From positions 1 through 5,769 of the forward strand of contig CALCSA010000034.1 in assembly GCA_937894185.1 (NCBI GenBank): a stretch of 5,769 bases of DNA, written 5' to 3'. The notes beneath the pieces are model-generated. The model was not told the DNA's origin and searched no databases. It was given only the letters and a program-made list of their open reading frames with translations. Position numbers and translations under genes: made by a program. Shown in pieces: positions 1 through 5,405 of the stretch. This DNA comes from an uncultured Clostridia bacterium (GTDB lineage: Bacteria; Bacillota; Clostridia; Oscillospirales; Ruminococcaceae). Numbering within the stretch: the first letter of the stretch is position 1; the number at the start of each line of letters is the position of its first letter.

Positions 1-86
1 TACAACATCAATATATCATTTGCTTGGATGTTAGACAAGACCGTTAGTCATACACATCAAGGTTAGGTTATATGGATAATAAGTAA

Positions 87-1382
87 TCAATGGTTATTAT
101 TTAAGCAATCCAAACAATAAACGGGTCTCCCTTCTGTCGGCTCAAAGGGCACTTTAGCATCTACTCCACAAGAAGAACACTTTACTGTAAAGTATTCCCT
201 CGATGAGCGAATAGCGTTCTTACGGGCTGTTCTACAATTTGTGCATCGTTTAGGTACATGAAAACCTTTCTCGACAAAAAACTCCTGCTCTCCTATTGAA
301 AATATAAACTCATTACCGCATTCTATACAATTTATTACCATGTCTGTTTGACATAAAGGCGGTAAGTCTTTTTGTGCTACTTGGTCACCAACGTAGGTAT
401 AAAAATGTTTATCTTTCCTTCCACTTATAGACAATTCAACATTTAATGATGGATGAATAATCATTTTCCAAGGCGCATCAATCAATAAAGAATAATTTTC
501 TTTATACACCCATTGGGTTGCAGTTTTTTTGTTCAAATAGTTCCCAATAAAACCGATCCTATATAAATCATTGAGAACCATGACCAACTTCTCAGCTAAG
601 AAGGTATTGGGAAACAGTTTTTCCGCTCGCTCCTTGATTTCATCATATGAAAATGTAGTTTTGTATCCTCGAAAGCATTGAATAATATAATTAATTTCCT
701 CCGCAGTATAGAGTGCACGCATCTCCTCCTGTATTTCTACCAAACATTGTTTAGAGTAGACGTGCATAAATGTTTCAAATGCATTTTGGTTAAATAAGTG
801 GAAATTCTTCGAGTTCTTAGATTGAGCTGCGAGGATTAACCGAACTATATTTCGAGGCCTATGCCACGTGTTATCTAGAATATATGTACATATATGTGTA
901 TTATAGACATGTGGCGCAAACCATTTTTTTATAAGCTCATCCTGTGTCGAAACAAAACCAGCTTTCTCTTCTGCCATTTCTATTCGTCTTATTAGTATAT
1001 TAATAATAGGATGCTTAAACGTATTCGTATATTCCCAAGTAAGTCGCTTATCATATCCTTGCATAATCTTGTGTAACTGGTTAGATTGAACAAATCGGTT
1101 AATTGAATTAAGAATTTCCAACCGAACTGAACATACAATTTTTGTTCGTTCACGAAAAATATCGTTCATTCTCTTCGTGGTAAATAAGAGGTCTCTAATC
1201 ATTCGTAAGTCCCGATAGAATACGTCGCTGTCACTTCTGTAAGCTTCCAATTCATCAATGAAAATATAGTACGGTATATCTGTTCTTGTTACATTCAGAA
1301 CAAGTTCATCAGCTTTTTGAATTATGTTAATAAAGTCAACATAACTTGCCGTATTGTTAAAGTGCGGTTTGGACAAATCCAA
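87..1382 (-). CDS. C-terminal half of the interrupted P-loop ATPase (Walker B, winged helix, tandem zinc ribbons)
   Basis: This is the distal part of the ATPase, in the same frame as the upstream half. The nominal TTG start at 1382 has no Shine-Dalgarno site and open frame continues upstream to the TGA, so this start is probably artificial. Visible elements, in fragment numbering: Walker B YYIFIDE at 38-44; a basic strand RTKIVCSVR near 80-88, where sensor residues lie in such ATPases; HRPRNIVRLI, resembling the W.RPRD motif of Sll1717-type proteins; a winged-helix-like stretch from TAEEINYII to RIGFIGNY; then a zinc ribbon with Cys352/355 and Cys380/383, and a second with Cys402/405 and Cys423/426. 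With readthrough the whole protein would be 638 residues. The real terminator codon is also TGA (87-89), which argues against general TGA recoding. A role in phage defence or nucleic-acid sensing is only an inference from fold and context. Confidence 0.7.
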   Translation of the reverse strand: MDLSKPHFNNTASYVDFINIIQKADELVLNVTRTDIPYYIFIDELEAYRSDSDVFYRDLRMIRDLLFTTKRMNDIFRERTKIVCSVRLEILNSINRFVQSNQLHKIMQGYDKRLTWEYTNTFKHPIINILIRRIEMAEEKAGFVSTQDELIKKWFAPHVYNTHICTYILDNTWHRPRNIVRLILAAQSKNSKNFHLFNQNAFETFMHVYSKQCLVEIQEEMRALYTAEEINYIIQCFRGYKTTFSYDEIKERAEKLFPNTFLAEKLVMVLNDLYRIGFIGNYLNKKTATQWVYKENYSLLIDAPWKMIIHPSLNVELSISGRKDKHFYTYVGDQVAQKDLPPLCQTDMVINCIECGNEFIFSIGEQEFFVEKGFHVPKRCTNCRTARKNAIRSSREYFTVKCSSCGVDAKVPFEPTEGRPVYCLDCLNNNH

Positions 1383-1412
1383 AGGTTCAACACCAATACT
1401 TGGCTCTACGAT

Positions 1413-1415
1413 TCA
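1413..1415 (-). other. In-frame TGA that splits the ATPase gene
   Basis: The codon sits at position 197 of the reading frame that starts at 2003. No frame change is involved: the downstream fragment start at 1382 is exactly 11 codons after the TGA, and the frame then runs to 87. A single base change from TGG (Trp), CGA (Arg) or GGA (Gly) would produce it. No selenocysteine-type hairpin was recognised just downstream, and Trp residues elsewhere in the gene are encoded by TGG. Confidence 0.85.
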
Positions 1416-2003
1416 GAATTGGGGATTCGTTACTGCTGAGAAAGTAATTTTAGCTGGAATGCGCATTTTTCCACCATTGATTGTTTTTTCGATTTTTGAT
1501 ATCTCAAGGCAGAATTTAATCCAATATTTATCTTTTACAAACAAGTTGTTGTTGAAACTATCATTATCATCAATAATTTTTTGATAAAACTGCCATCTCC
1601 AAATATATGTAAAGTCACATTCCAACGTTTTACCTGATGAAGCTATTGTTGCATCTACAGTAATTGGTGTGGAGATAGCTCGGGATATTGTATTTAACTT
1701 TGCTCTATCTACTTGCGAGTAACCGCTTTCAAAAAATATAAAGGAAGAGCACGCTGCTTCATCTATTGTCCTAATATAACTCTCAAGAAAATGTAGTAAA
1801 GCAGTTTTTCCCGTTCCCTTATCGCCCATCACAAAAAATGGAGATCCGTATTTTGTAATGGCTATTTCTTTGATATCTATTCCCGTTGGCTTGATATAGC
1901 TGTTTACAAACTCATCATATCCTTGATCTTTTATTTCATCATTAGCATCAGGTTTTCCTGCATAAACATCTCCAATTGTCAACAACTTATTATCGATTGT
2001 CAT
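1413..2003 (-). CDS. N-terminal half of an interrupted P-loop ATPase (Walker A part)
   Basis: This is the first 196 residues of a P-loop NTPase. Walker A, GDKGTGKT, lies at residues 60-67 (Lys66) after a hydrophobic strand (PFFVM), as in STAND/AAA-like ATPases. I chose the ATG at 2003 because GGAGGT (2017-2012) sits 8 nt upstream; a TTG three bases earlier would be too close. The frame stops at a TGA (1413-1415), before any Walker B motif. The same frame stays open beyond that TGA for 441 codons and supplies the missing Walker B, winged-helix-like region and zinc ribbons, so this is the front of one broken gene rather than a complete protein. On its own it should bind a nucleotide poorly and not hydrolyse it. 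Composition is AT-rich, unlike potAB. Family resemblance (Sll1717-type P-loop ATPases, often linked to defence) is from memory of motif layout and was not searched. Confidence 0.75.
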   Translation of the reverse strand: MTIDNKLLTIGDVYAGKPDANDEIKDQGYDEFVNSYIKPTGIDIKEIAITKYGSPFFVMGDKGTGKTALLHFLESYIRTIDEAACSSFIFFESGYSQVDRAKLNTISRAISTPITVDATIASSGKTLECDFTYIWRWQFYQKIIDDNDSFNNNLFVKDKYWIKFCLEISKIEKTINGGKMRIPAKITFSAVTNPQF

Positions 2004-2069
2004 CAATACCGACCTCCAAATCCTAATTGATACGTTTTGGACTGTTATTTTATTCTCTTCATATTTGAG

Positions 2070-2097
2070 CTTATAGCTATAATCATAATCTGTCCAA
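2070..2097 (-). promoter_or_regulatory. Candidate sigma-70/SigA promoter of the ATPase gene
   Basis: On the minus strand, TTGGAC (2097-2092) and TATAAG (2075-2070) are separated by 16 nt and lie about 67 nt upstream of the ATG at 2003. Both boxes match the consensus at most positions. The surroundings are very AT-rich, so chance matches are possible. Confidence 0.5.
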
Positions 2098-2136
2098 ATT
2101 TCTACAAAATGCCCCCCAAATGATCAAAACCCGTAG

Positions 2137-2367
2137 GTGGAAGTTTTAATCAAATGGAAAATCCTCCCGCTGGTGCTCCAATGGGAGGATGGAAGGGAGT
2201 TTGAAATTGATAAGGTGTTGGATGTTCGGCCGGCCGCCAGCCTCAAGGCCGGGGGCTGTGGGATTCGATACACCTGCTGTATCCTCGGCCAGCTCCGTTA
2301 TCTCTTTCTGGAGGAAAACCGCTGGTTTGTGGAGGGGAAAGGGAAAGGCATAGAGGCTTCCGGCTAG
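2137..2367 (+). CDS. Small conserved protein of unknown function (76 aa)
   Basis: Seventy-six residues, with no signal peptide or membrane segment. The core pattern is W.DGREFEID.VLDVRPAASLKAGG, then GIRYTC near residues 48-53, then LFLEENRWFVE at 62-72. I recall short proteins with this DGR..ID / AASLKAGG / RYTC / RWFVE layout as conserved hypotheticals in gut Clostridia, sometimes near Y-family DNA polymerase genes; this is memory, not a search result. The start is the GTG at 2137, directly after an in-frame TAG (2134-2136). No clear Shine-Dalgarno site precedes it, so it may have been translationally coupled to a lost upstream gene. The GC-rich codon use contrasts sharply with the adjacent ATPase gene. 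The overlapping minus-strand ORFs are shadows. A family member is likely; the function is unknown. Confidence 0.65.
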   Translation: MEVLIKWKILPLVLQWEDGREFEIDKVLDVRPAASLKAGGCGIRYTCCILGQLRYLFLEENRWFVEGKGKGIEASG

Positions 2368-2439
2368 GCCGAATCGGAGGAGATGGGAGACACTTATATC
2401 GACACTGACTTCGAAAATAAACTTGTAGAGTAGAATCTG

Positions 2440-2470
2440 CATATTGCAACTATATTATAGTTGCAATATG
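2440..2470. repeat. Perfect 15-bp inverted repeat, probable HicB operator
   Basis: The arms CATATTGCAACTATA (2440-2454) and TATAGTTGCAATATG (2456-2470) are exact reverse complements with one base between them. The right arm contains the -35 box of the hicAB promoter, so a bound dimeric repressor would block RNA polymerase. HicB carries a ribbon-helix-helix domain, and such antitoxins commonly bind palindromes at their own promoter. Binding by this HicB is inferred from position. Confidence 0.75.
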
Positions 2471-2489
2471 AGGCTCTTTATGCTATACT
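2461..2489 (+). promoter_or_regulatory. hicAB promoter
   Basis: TTGCAA (2461-2466) and TATACT (2484-2489) are spaced by 17 nt, giving a transcript start near 2496, only about 13 nt before the hicA start codon. The -35 box lies inside the inverted repeat at 2440-2470, which suits autorepression. Confidence 0.7.
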
Positions 2490-2508
2490 ATATACAGGTG
2501 GTGAGGAT

Positions 2509-2760
2509 GTGAGTAAAAAGGATAAGCTGGTTGCCCGGCTACTAAAAAAGCCCAAAGATTTTACCTTTGAAGAACTCGTTGCACTGTTGGGCTATCTCGG
2601 ATATACCCAAGTACCGACCGGCAAGACCGGCGGCTCAAGAGTGGCTTTTTCCAACGGCAGCGATTATATCCGGTTGCACAAGCCTCACCCTAGAAATATC
2701 CTAAAGGCATATCAGGTGAACGAAATCGTATTGCATTTGCAGGAAAGGGGATTACTATGA
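2509..2760 (+). CDS. hicA: HicA family toxin (mRNA interferase)
   Basis: Eighty-three residues, the usual HicA size. HicA proteins have a small dsRNA-binding-like fold and cleave mRNA until neutralised by HicB. The sequence shows the family pattern: an N-terminal helix (KKDKLVARLL), then PKDFTFEELVALLGYLGY, then GGSRVAF, then HKPHP followed by LKAYQVNEIVLHLQERGLL. This subtype has GSR where many HicA proteins have the catalytic GSH; the histidines of HKPHP (about residues 57-60) remain candidates. I prefer the GTG at 2509, since AGGTGG (2496-2501) lies 7 nt before it, and a longer in-frame start at 2461 would fall inside the promoter. The stop overlaps the hicB start (ATGA at 2757-2760), so the two are translationally coupled. 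It is the first gene of a bicistronic operon with its own promoter and operator. Confidence 0.88.
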   Translation: MSKKDKLVARLLKKPKDFTFEELVALLGYLGYTQVPTGKTGGSRVAFSNGSDYIRLHKPHPRNILKAYQVNEIVLHLQERGLL

Positions 2761-3095
2761 ACAATGCTCTGCGTTACAAAGGTTATGTGGGAACCGTCAC
2801 CTTTTCTGAGCAGGATGAAGTTTTTCATGGAAAGGTAGTTGGTATGAAAGACTTGATCACCTTTGAGGGGGACTCTGTTGCATCCCTAATAGAAGATTTC
2901 CATAATGCGGTAGATGAATATGAAGAATATTGCAAGCAGCAGGGAAAGAAACCCGATAAACCGTACAAAGGCACCTTTAACGTGCGTATCCAGCCAGAGC
3001 TGCACCGAGCTGCGGCCATGCAGGCTGCCTTGGAAGGCAAGACCCTCAATGCGTTTGTCGAGGAATCAATCCGGGGTAGCCTACACGAGCATTAG
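2757..3095 (+). CDS. hicB: HicB family antitoxin
   Basis: One hundred and twelve residues with both HicB domains. The N-terminal part (about 1-60) is the partial RNase H-like fold that binds the toxin: RYKGYVGTVTF, then FHGKVVGMKDLITFEGDSVASL, then a helix with DFHNAVDEYEEYC. After a Lys/Pro-rich linker, the C-terminal part (about 72-109) is a ribbon-helix-helix DNA-binding domain, with strand TFNVRIQPELH, an Ala-rich helix and GKTLNAFVEESI. The protein should neutralise HicA and repress the operon through the inverted repeat at 2440-2470. It starts within the hicA stop codon. No convincing rho-independent terminator follows, so read-through into the structured RNA region downstream is possible. 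Length and motifs are normal for the family. Confidence 0.9.
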   Translation: MNNALRYKGYVGTVTFSEQDEVFHGKVVGMKDLITFEGDSVASLIEDFHNAVDEYEEYCKQQGKKPDKPYKGTFNVRIQPELHRAAAMQAALEGKTLNAFVEESIRGSLHEH

Positions 3096-3130
3096 TAATT
3101 TTTCTTTTGTTGTCAAAACCGGGCTTGCAA

Positions 3131-3158
3131 TTGGAAAATAATTCTGCTACGCTATAGC
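3131..3158 (+). promoter_or_regulatory. Weak candidate promoter of the structured RNA
   Basis: TTGGAA (3131-3136) and TATAGC (3153-3158) with a 16-nt spacer would start transcription near 3165, just before the first hairpins. The matches are moderate (TATA plus a partial -35), and transcription from the hicAB promoter is an alternative. Confidence 0.35.
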
Positions 3159-3311
3159 CAGTCCAGAATTGACAAAAAAATAAAGCCCCCACAGTCTGGA
3201 AGCTGCTTCCAACAGCTACCAAGACATGCGCCTTAGAGATGGAGAGACATCTGCTAAGACTTGTGAGAGCGGTTCATACCGTGCTATTTTAGCATGGATT
3301 TGAATACTGCG

Positions 3312-3375
3312 CAAGAGCTTACAGATGTTATCCGACTGGCAAAGGCTGGTAACATTTTGTAGGCTCTTGTTTTTT
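3312..3375 (+). other. Long hairpin followed by six T residues inside the structured RNA
   Basis: CAAGAGC (3312-3318) pairs with GCTCTTG (3363-3369). Inside it TACA pairs with TGTA, and ATGTTA with TAACAT. A run of six T (3370-3375) follows at once, which resembles a rho-independent terminator. The arms are long and interrupted, and structure continues downstream, so it may be only an arm of the larger RNA. Confidence 0.4.
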
Positions 3376-3697
3376 GGTTTTGAGCGCATTACTGCGCTTG
3401 AAATAAATCCAGCGTCCAGTAGTAGTACATTGCAACACGATCTGGATCGCTGTGTGGGACAGGCCCCTTGGCCTGCTCTGCCGAACCTTGACAACTGAAT
3501 AAGCTCCTTGAGGAACGATACTAGCGCATTCGGTAGCAAGTACGTAAAACGTGCGAAGTATGCCATGACCCTTCTGAGAGAAGGTGAGCATGCCTGTGCT
3601 GCATAGCAGTGACATAAGCCGCTAAGACAACGTGTGTAAGACGTATGACGCAACACAGGAACAGTAGTCAGAGGAGCGGAATAAAGAATTTATATAT

Positions 3698-3732
3698 AAG
3701 GGATGGGTGTACTGACACTACATCCATTCCTT
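3698..3732 (+). terminator. 3'-terminal hairpin of the structured RNA
   Basis: Arms 3698-3711 and 3719-3732 form 14 continuous pairs with a 7-nt loop. Two are G-U pairs (3702 with 3728, 3707 with 3723) that only work on the plus strand. Five more A-T pairs extend it if one T (3733) is bulged out. No proper U-tract follows, so this may be a 3' boundary or processing structure rather than a classical terminator. Confidence 0.5.
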
Positions 3733-3742
3733 TATATACTCT

Positions 3743-3791
3743 GTTATACAACAAAAGAGCCTATGAAACATAGACTTTCTTGTTGTATAAC
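3743..3791. terminator. Long hairpin between convergent RNA genes, likely bidirectional terminator
   Basis: GTTATACAACAA (3743-3754) and TTGTTGTATAAC (3780-3791) are perfect inverted 12-mers. An inner arm ending in CTATG-AAA-CATAG (3761-3773) extends the stem to about 23 positions. On the minus strand two of the inner irregularities become G-U pairs, which favours a role at the end of the tRNA-Pro transcript, whose 3' CCA ends 5 nt before it. It also lies just past the plus-strand RNA. A flanking U-tract is lacking on either side. Confidence 0.5.
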
Positions 3792-3796
3792 CTGTT

Positions 3797-3872
3797 TGGT
3801 CTGAGTGGCGGGACTTGAACCCACGGCCTCTACCACCCCAAGGTAGCGCGCTACCACCTGCGCCACACCCAG
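3797..3872 (-). tRNA. tRNA-Pro(GGG)
   Basis: A complete 76-nt cloverleaf reads on the minus strand. The acceptor CTGGGTG (3872-3866) pairs with CACTCAG (3807-3801) with one G-U pair, followed by discriminator A (3800) and an encoded CCA (3799-3797). The D stem is GCGC/GCGC with an 8-nt loop containing GG. The anticodon stem is CTACC/GGTAG around loop TTGGGGT, giving anticodon GGG, which reads CCC and CCU proline codons. The variable loop is AGGCC, and the T arm is GTGGG-TTCAAGT-CCCGC. The gene converges on the structured RNA, and its 3' end faces the AT-rich accessory segment, the side on which tRNA-targeting integrative elements insert. Confidence 0.95.
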
Positions 3873-3885
3873 AAACAGCTTTATT

Positions 3886-3914
3886 ATCATAGCACAGGGC
3901 ATTTTAAAATGCAA
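3886..3914 (-). promoter_or_regulatory. tRNA-Pro promoter
   Basis: On the minus strand TTGCAT (3914-3909) and TATGAT (3891-3886) are separated by exactly 17 nt, and the -10 ends 13 nt before the mature tRNA. A perfect 14-bp palindrome GCATTTTAAAATGC (3899-3912) fills most of the spacer and overlaps the -35; part of it recurs at 3985-3994. The remaining stretch up to 4070 shows no gene that I can support. Confidence 0.65.
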
Positions 3915-4073
3915 GCCCTCTTTGGACAAAATATGCGGAAGTCCGCCCCGGGGTCCGGCGCTTCATAAAAAATTCACAAATGGAGCATTTTAAAGAAATT
4001 CAGAGAGATTTAAAGCAAATCCGCATAACAGCCAGGCGTAATTTGGCGGGAATGCGCTATTTTTCAAAAAGTG

Positions 4074-4101
4074 TTGACTTTTCGCGGATTTATGCTATAT
4101 T
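4074..4101 (+). promoter_or_regulatory. Promoter of the potAB operon
   Basis: TTGACT (4074-4079) and TATATT (4096-4101) are spaced by 16 nt and both differ from consensus by one base, the strongest promoter in the window. Transcription would start near 4108, giving a leader of about 250 nt before potA. Confidence 0.75.
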
Positions 4102-4107
4102 GTGTAT

Positions 4108-4343
4108 TGCATTTTGCATCTAATGGCAAAGTCTCTGGGTCCGGGTCGTCCGCGGGCGGTTTTACGCCTTGCCATGGGACGCTTCGGACCTGTCATGCAG
4201 TCGCGTATGCCCATCTGAAAGACACGGAAAAACTCTTCCGCGTCCCAAAGCCTTTTGCGGGGAATGGAGCAATAGCACTGCGGCGGGAGAAAGACCTCCC
4301 GCACAGGTACACCCGGCACCTTACCCGGGTATACTACCGCAAA
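4108..4343 (+). promoter_or_regulatory. Long, hairpin-rich 5' leader of potA
   Basis: This stretch separates the promoter from the potA ribosome binding site and holds no supported gene, although the potA frame happens to be open through it. Possible pairings: GGCG/CGCC (4155-4168); a long-range 7-bp stem GGGACGC (4176-4182) with GCGTCCC (4240-4246); a 7-bp hairpin GCGGGAG/CTCCCGC (4283-4302); and a 9-bp hairpin with one mismatch at 4307-4334, ending 9 nt before the ribosome binding site. The last two could affect translation or act as a cis-regulatory element. I recognise no known riboswitch consensus. Confidence 0.35.
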
Positions 4344-4358
4344 GGGGGATGCATTCAT

Positions 4359-5405
4359 ATGGAAAATGTCATGATTGGCCTGCGGGGAATCGCCGTGGAT
4401 TTCGACGGGGAAAGAGTCCTTAAGGGGATCAATCTGGACATCATGGACAAGGAGTTTATCACATTCCTGGGCCCGTCCGGCTGTGGCAAGACCACAACTC
4501 TCCGGATTATCGGCGGATTCGTCGAGCCCAGCGAAGGTGATGTTTTTTTTGAGGGAACCAGGATTAACGACCTGCCGCCCCACAAGCGGCAGGTGAATAC
4601 CATCTTCCAGCGGTATGCCCTGTTCCCCCACCTAAACGTCTATGAAAACATCGAGTTTGGCCTTAAAGTCAGCAAGCTGCCGGAGCGGGAGCGGAAGCTG
4701 CGGGTCGGCGACGCCCTGGAGCTGGTGGGCCTGAAGGGGTACGAATACCGCAACGTCAACCTGCTCTCCGGCGGGCAGCAGCAGCGCATTGCCATTGCTC
4801 GGGCCATTGTCAACCAGCCCAAGGTGCTGCTGCTGGACGAACCCCTGGGCGCCCTGGACTTAAAGCTGCGCAAGGAGATGCAGCGGGAGCTTAAGCGCAT
4901 CCAGCAAAGCCTGGAGATCACTTTTCTCTATGTCACCCACGACCAGGAGGAGGCCCTGACCATGTCGGACCGGGTGGTGGTGATGAAGGACGGCAACATC
5001 CTCCAGATTGGCACGCCCCAGGATATTTATAACGAGCCCGCCAACGCCTTTGTGGCGGATTTTATCGGGGAAAGCAACATCATCGACGGCATTATGCTGG
5101 AGGACTTTTTGGTGGAGTTTGCCAACGACACCTTCCCCTGCGTAGACAAGGGCTTTGAGGAAAACGAGCGCATCCAGGTGGTCATCCGGCCCGAGGACAT
5201 CCGCATCGTCTCGCCGGACGACGGCAAAATTTCGGGGGTGGTGGAGACAGTCACCTTTATGGGGGTGCATTTCGAAATTGTCGTGGACGCCCTGGGCTAC
5301 AAGTGGACCATCCACTCCACCATGAGCGTCCCCCCCGAAACCATCATCGGCATGGACTTTACCCCCGAGGACATCCACATTATGCGACGGATGGAGGAGG
5401 AGTAA
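4359..5405 (+). CDS. potA: Spermidine/putrescine ABC transporter ATP-binding protein PotA
   Basis: A 348-residue ATPase that powers polyamine import through the PotBC permease. All ABC motifs are present: Walker A GPSGCGKTT (38-46), Q-loop Gln84 in FQRYALFPHL, signature LSGGQQQR (136-143), Walker B LLLDE (157-161), D-loop GALD (164-167) and switch His194 in YVTHDQEEA. The C-terminal 100 or so residues (VIRPEDIRIV, then a second barrel segment) fit the TOBE domain of importers of this subfamily. I chose the ATG at 4359 because AAGGGGG (4342-4348) lies 10 nt upstream and alignment to ABC ATPases begins here; the frame is open further upstream, but that lies in the leader and carries no ABC sequence. 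The protein is slightly shorter than E. coli PotA (378). The potB start follows the stop codon directly. The exact polyamine, or a related iron or thiamine-type substrate, cannot be settled from the ATPase alone; the PotB-like neighbour supports polyamines. Confidence 0.92.
   Translation: MENVMIGLRGIAVDFDGERVLKGINLDIMDKEFITFLGPSGCGKTTTLRIIGGFVEPSEGDVFFEGTRINDLPPHKRQVNTIFQRYALFPHLNVYENIEFGLKVSKLPERERKLRVGDALELVGLKGYEYRNVNLLSGGQQQRIAIARAIVNQPKVLLLDEPLGALDLKLRKEMQRELKRIQQSLEITFLYVTHDQEEALTMSDRVVVMKDGNILQIGTPQDIYNEPANAFVADFIGESNIIDGIMLEDFLVEFANDTFPCVDKGFEENERIQVVIRPEDIRIVSPDDGKISGVVETVTFMGVHFEIVVDALGYKWTIHSTMSVPPETIIGMDFTPEDIHIMRRMEEE

Larger units (their letters stand above)
3165..3740 (+). ncRNA. 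Large structured non-coding RNA candidate, about 575 nt, ROOL-like
   Basis: No credible ORF fits this stretch; the minus-strand ORFs across it have no recognisable domain. Instead it is filled with hairpins: 3232-3258 (CTTAG-AGATG paired, one bulge); 3279-3297 (8 bp, UUU loop); 3312-3369 (7, 4 and 6 bp segments); 3383-3398 (6 bp); 3460-3475 (6 bp, CCTT loop); 3540-3554 (6 bp); 3558-3593 (two 6-bp stems around an internal loop); 3698-3732 (14 bp). Longer-range stems close 3407-3412 with 3442-3447, 3481-3485 with 3529-3533, and 3619-3623 with 3675-3679. Several stems contain G-U pairs that would be A-C mismatches on the other strand, which fixes the sense as plus. Size, multi-hairpin layout, proximity to a tRNA gene and Clostridia setting match ROOL RNAs (about 580 nt, known to form multimeric cages). 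Membership is inferred, as I cannot recall the consensus well enough to align it. Ends are approximate. Confidence 0.6.

Noticed and set aside
1..66. Open frame entering from the left edge on the plus strand (21 codons ending in TAG at 64-66)
   Set aside because: It could be the tail of a convergent gene, but all three frames are open for 10 or more codons here and I recognise nothing in it.
1354..1584. Plus-strand 76-aa ORF over the ATPase break
   Set aside because: It is antisense to the ATPase frame, has no recognisable motif and is short in an AT-rich area.
2383..2433. Sixteen-residue ORF after the small conserved gene, in the same frame as that gene
   Set aside because: GGAGG is only 2 nt before the ATG, too close for initiation, and the peptide is too short to support without homologues.
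3216..3656. Minus-strand ORFs of 146 and 95 aa across the structured RNA region
   Set aside because: They show no domain, are rich in Cys/Ser/Arg as expected from random translation, and lie antisense to many hairpins.
3165..3740. Group II intron, RNase P RNA or tmRNA as the identity of the structured region
   Set aside because: No domain V-like hairpin, no RNase P core consensus, and no tmRNA tag or tRNA-like ends were found.
4071..4358. N-terminal extension of potA to the upstream start at 4071
   Set aside because: It would begin inside the promoter, has no ribosome binding site, and the added residues resemble no ABC transporter; the ATG at 4359 has a good site and fits the family.
4095..5378. 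Several ORFs on the minus strand opposite potA
   Set aside because: They are shadows of GC-rich codon use in potA, which has complete ABC motifs.
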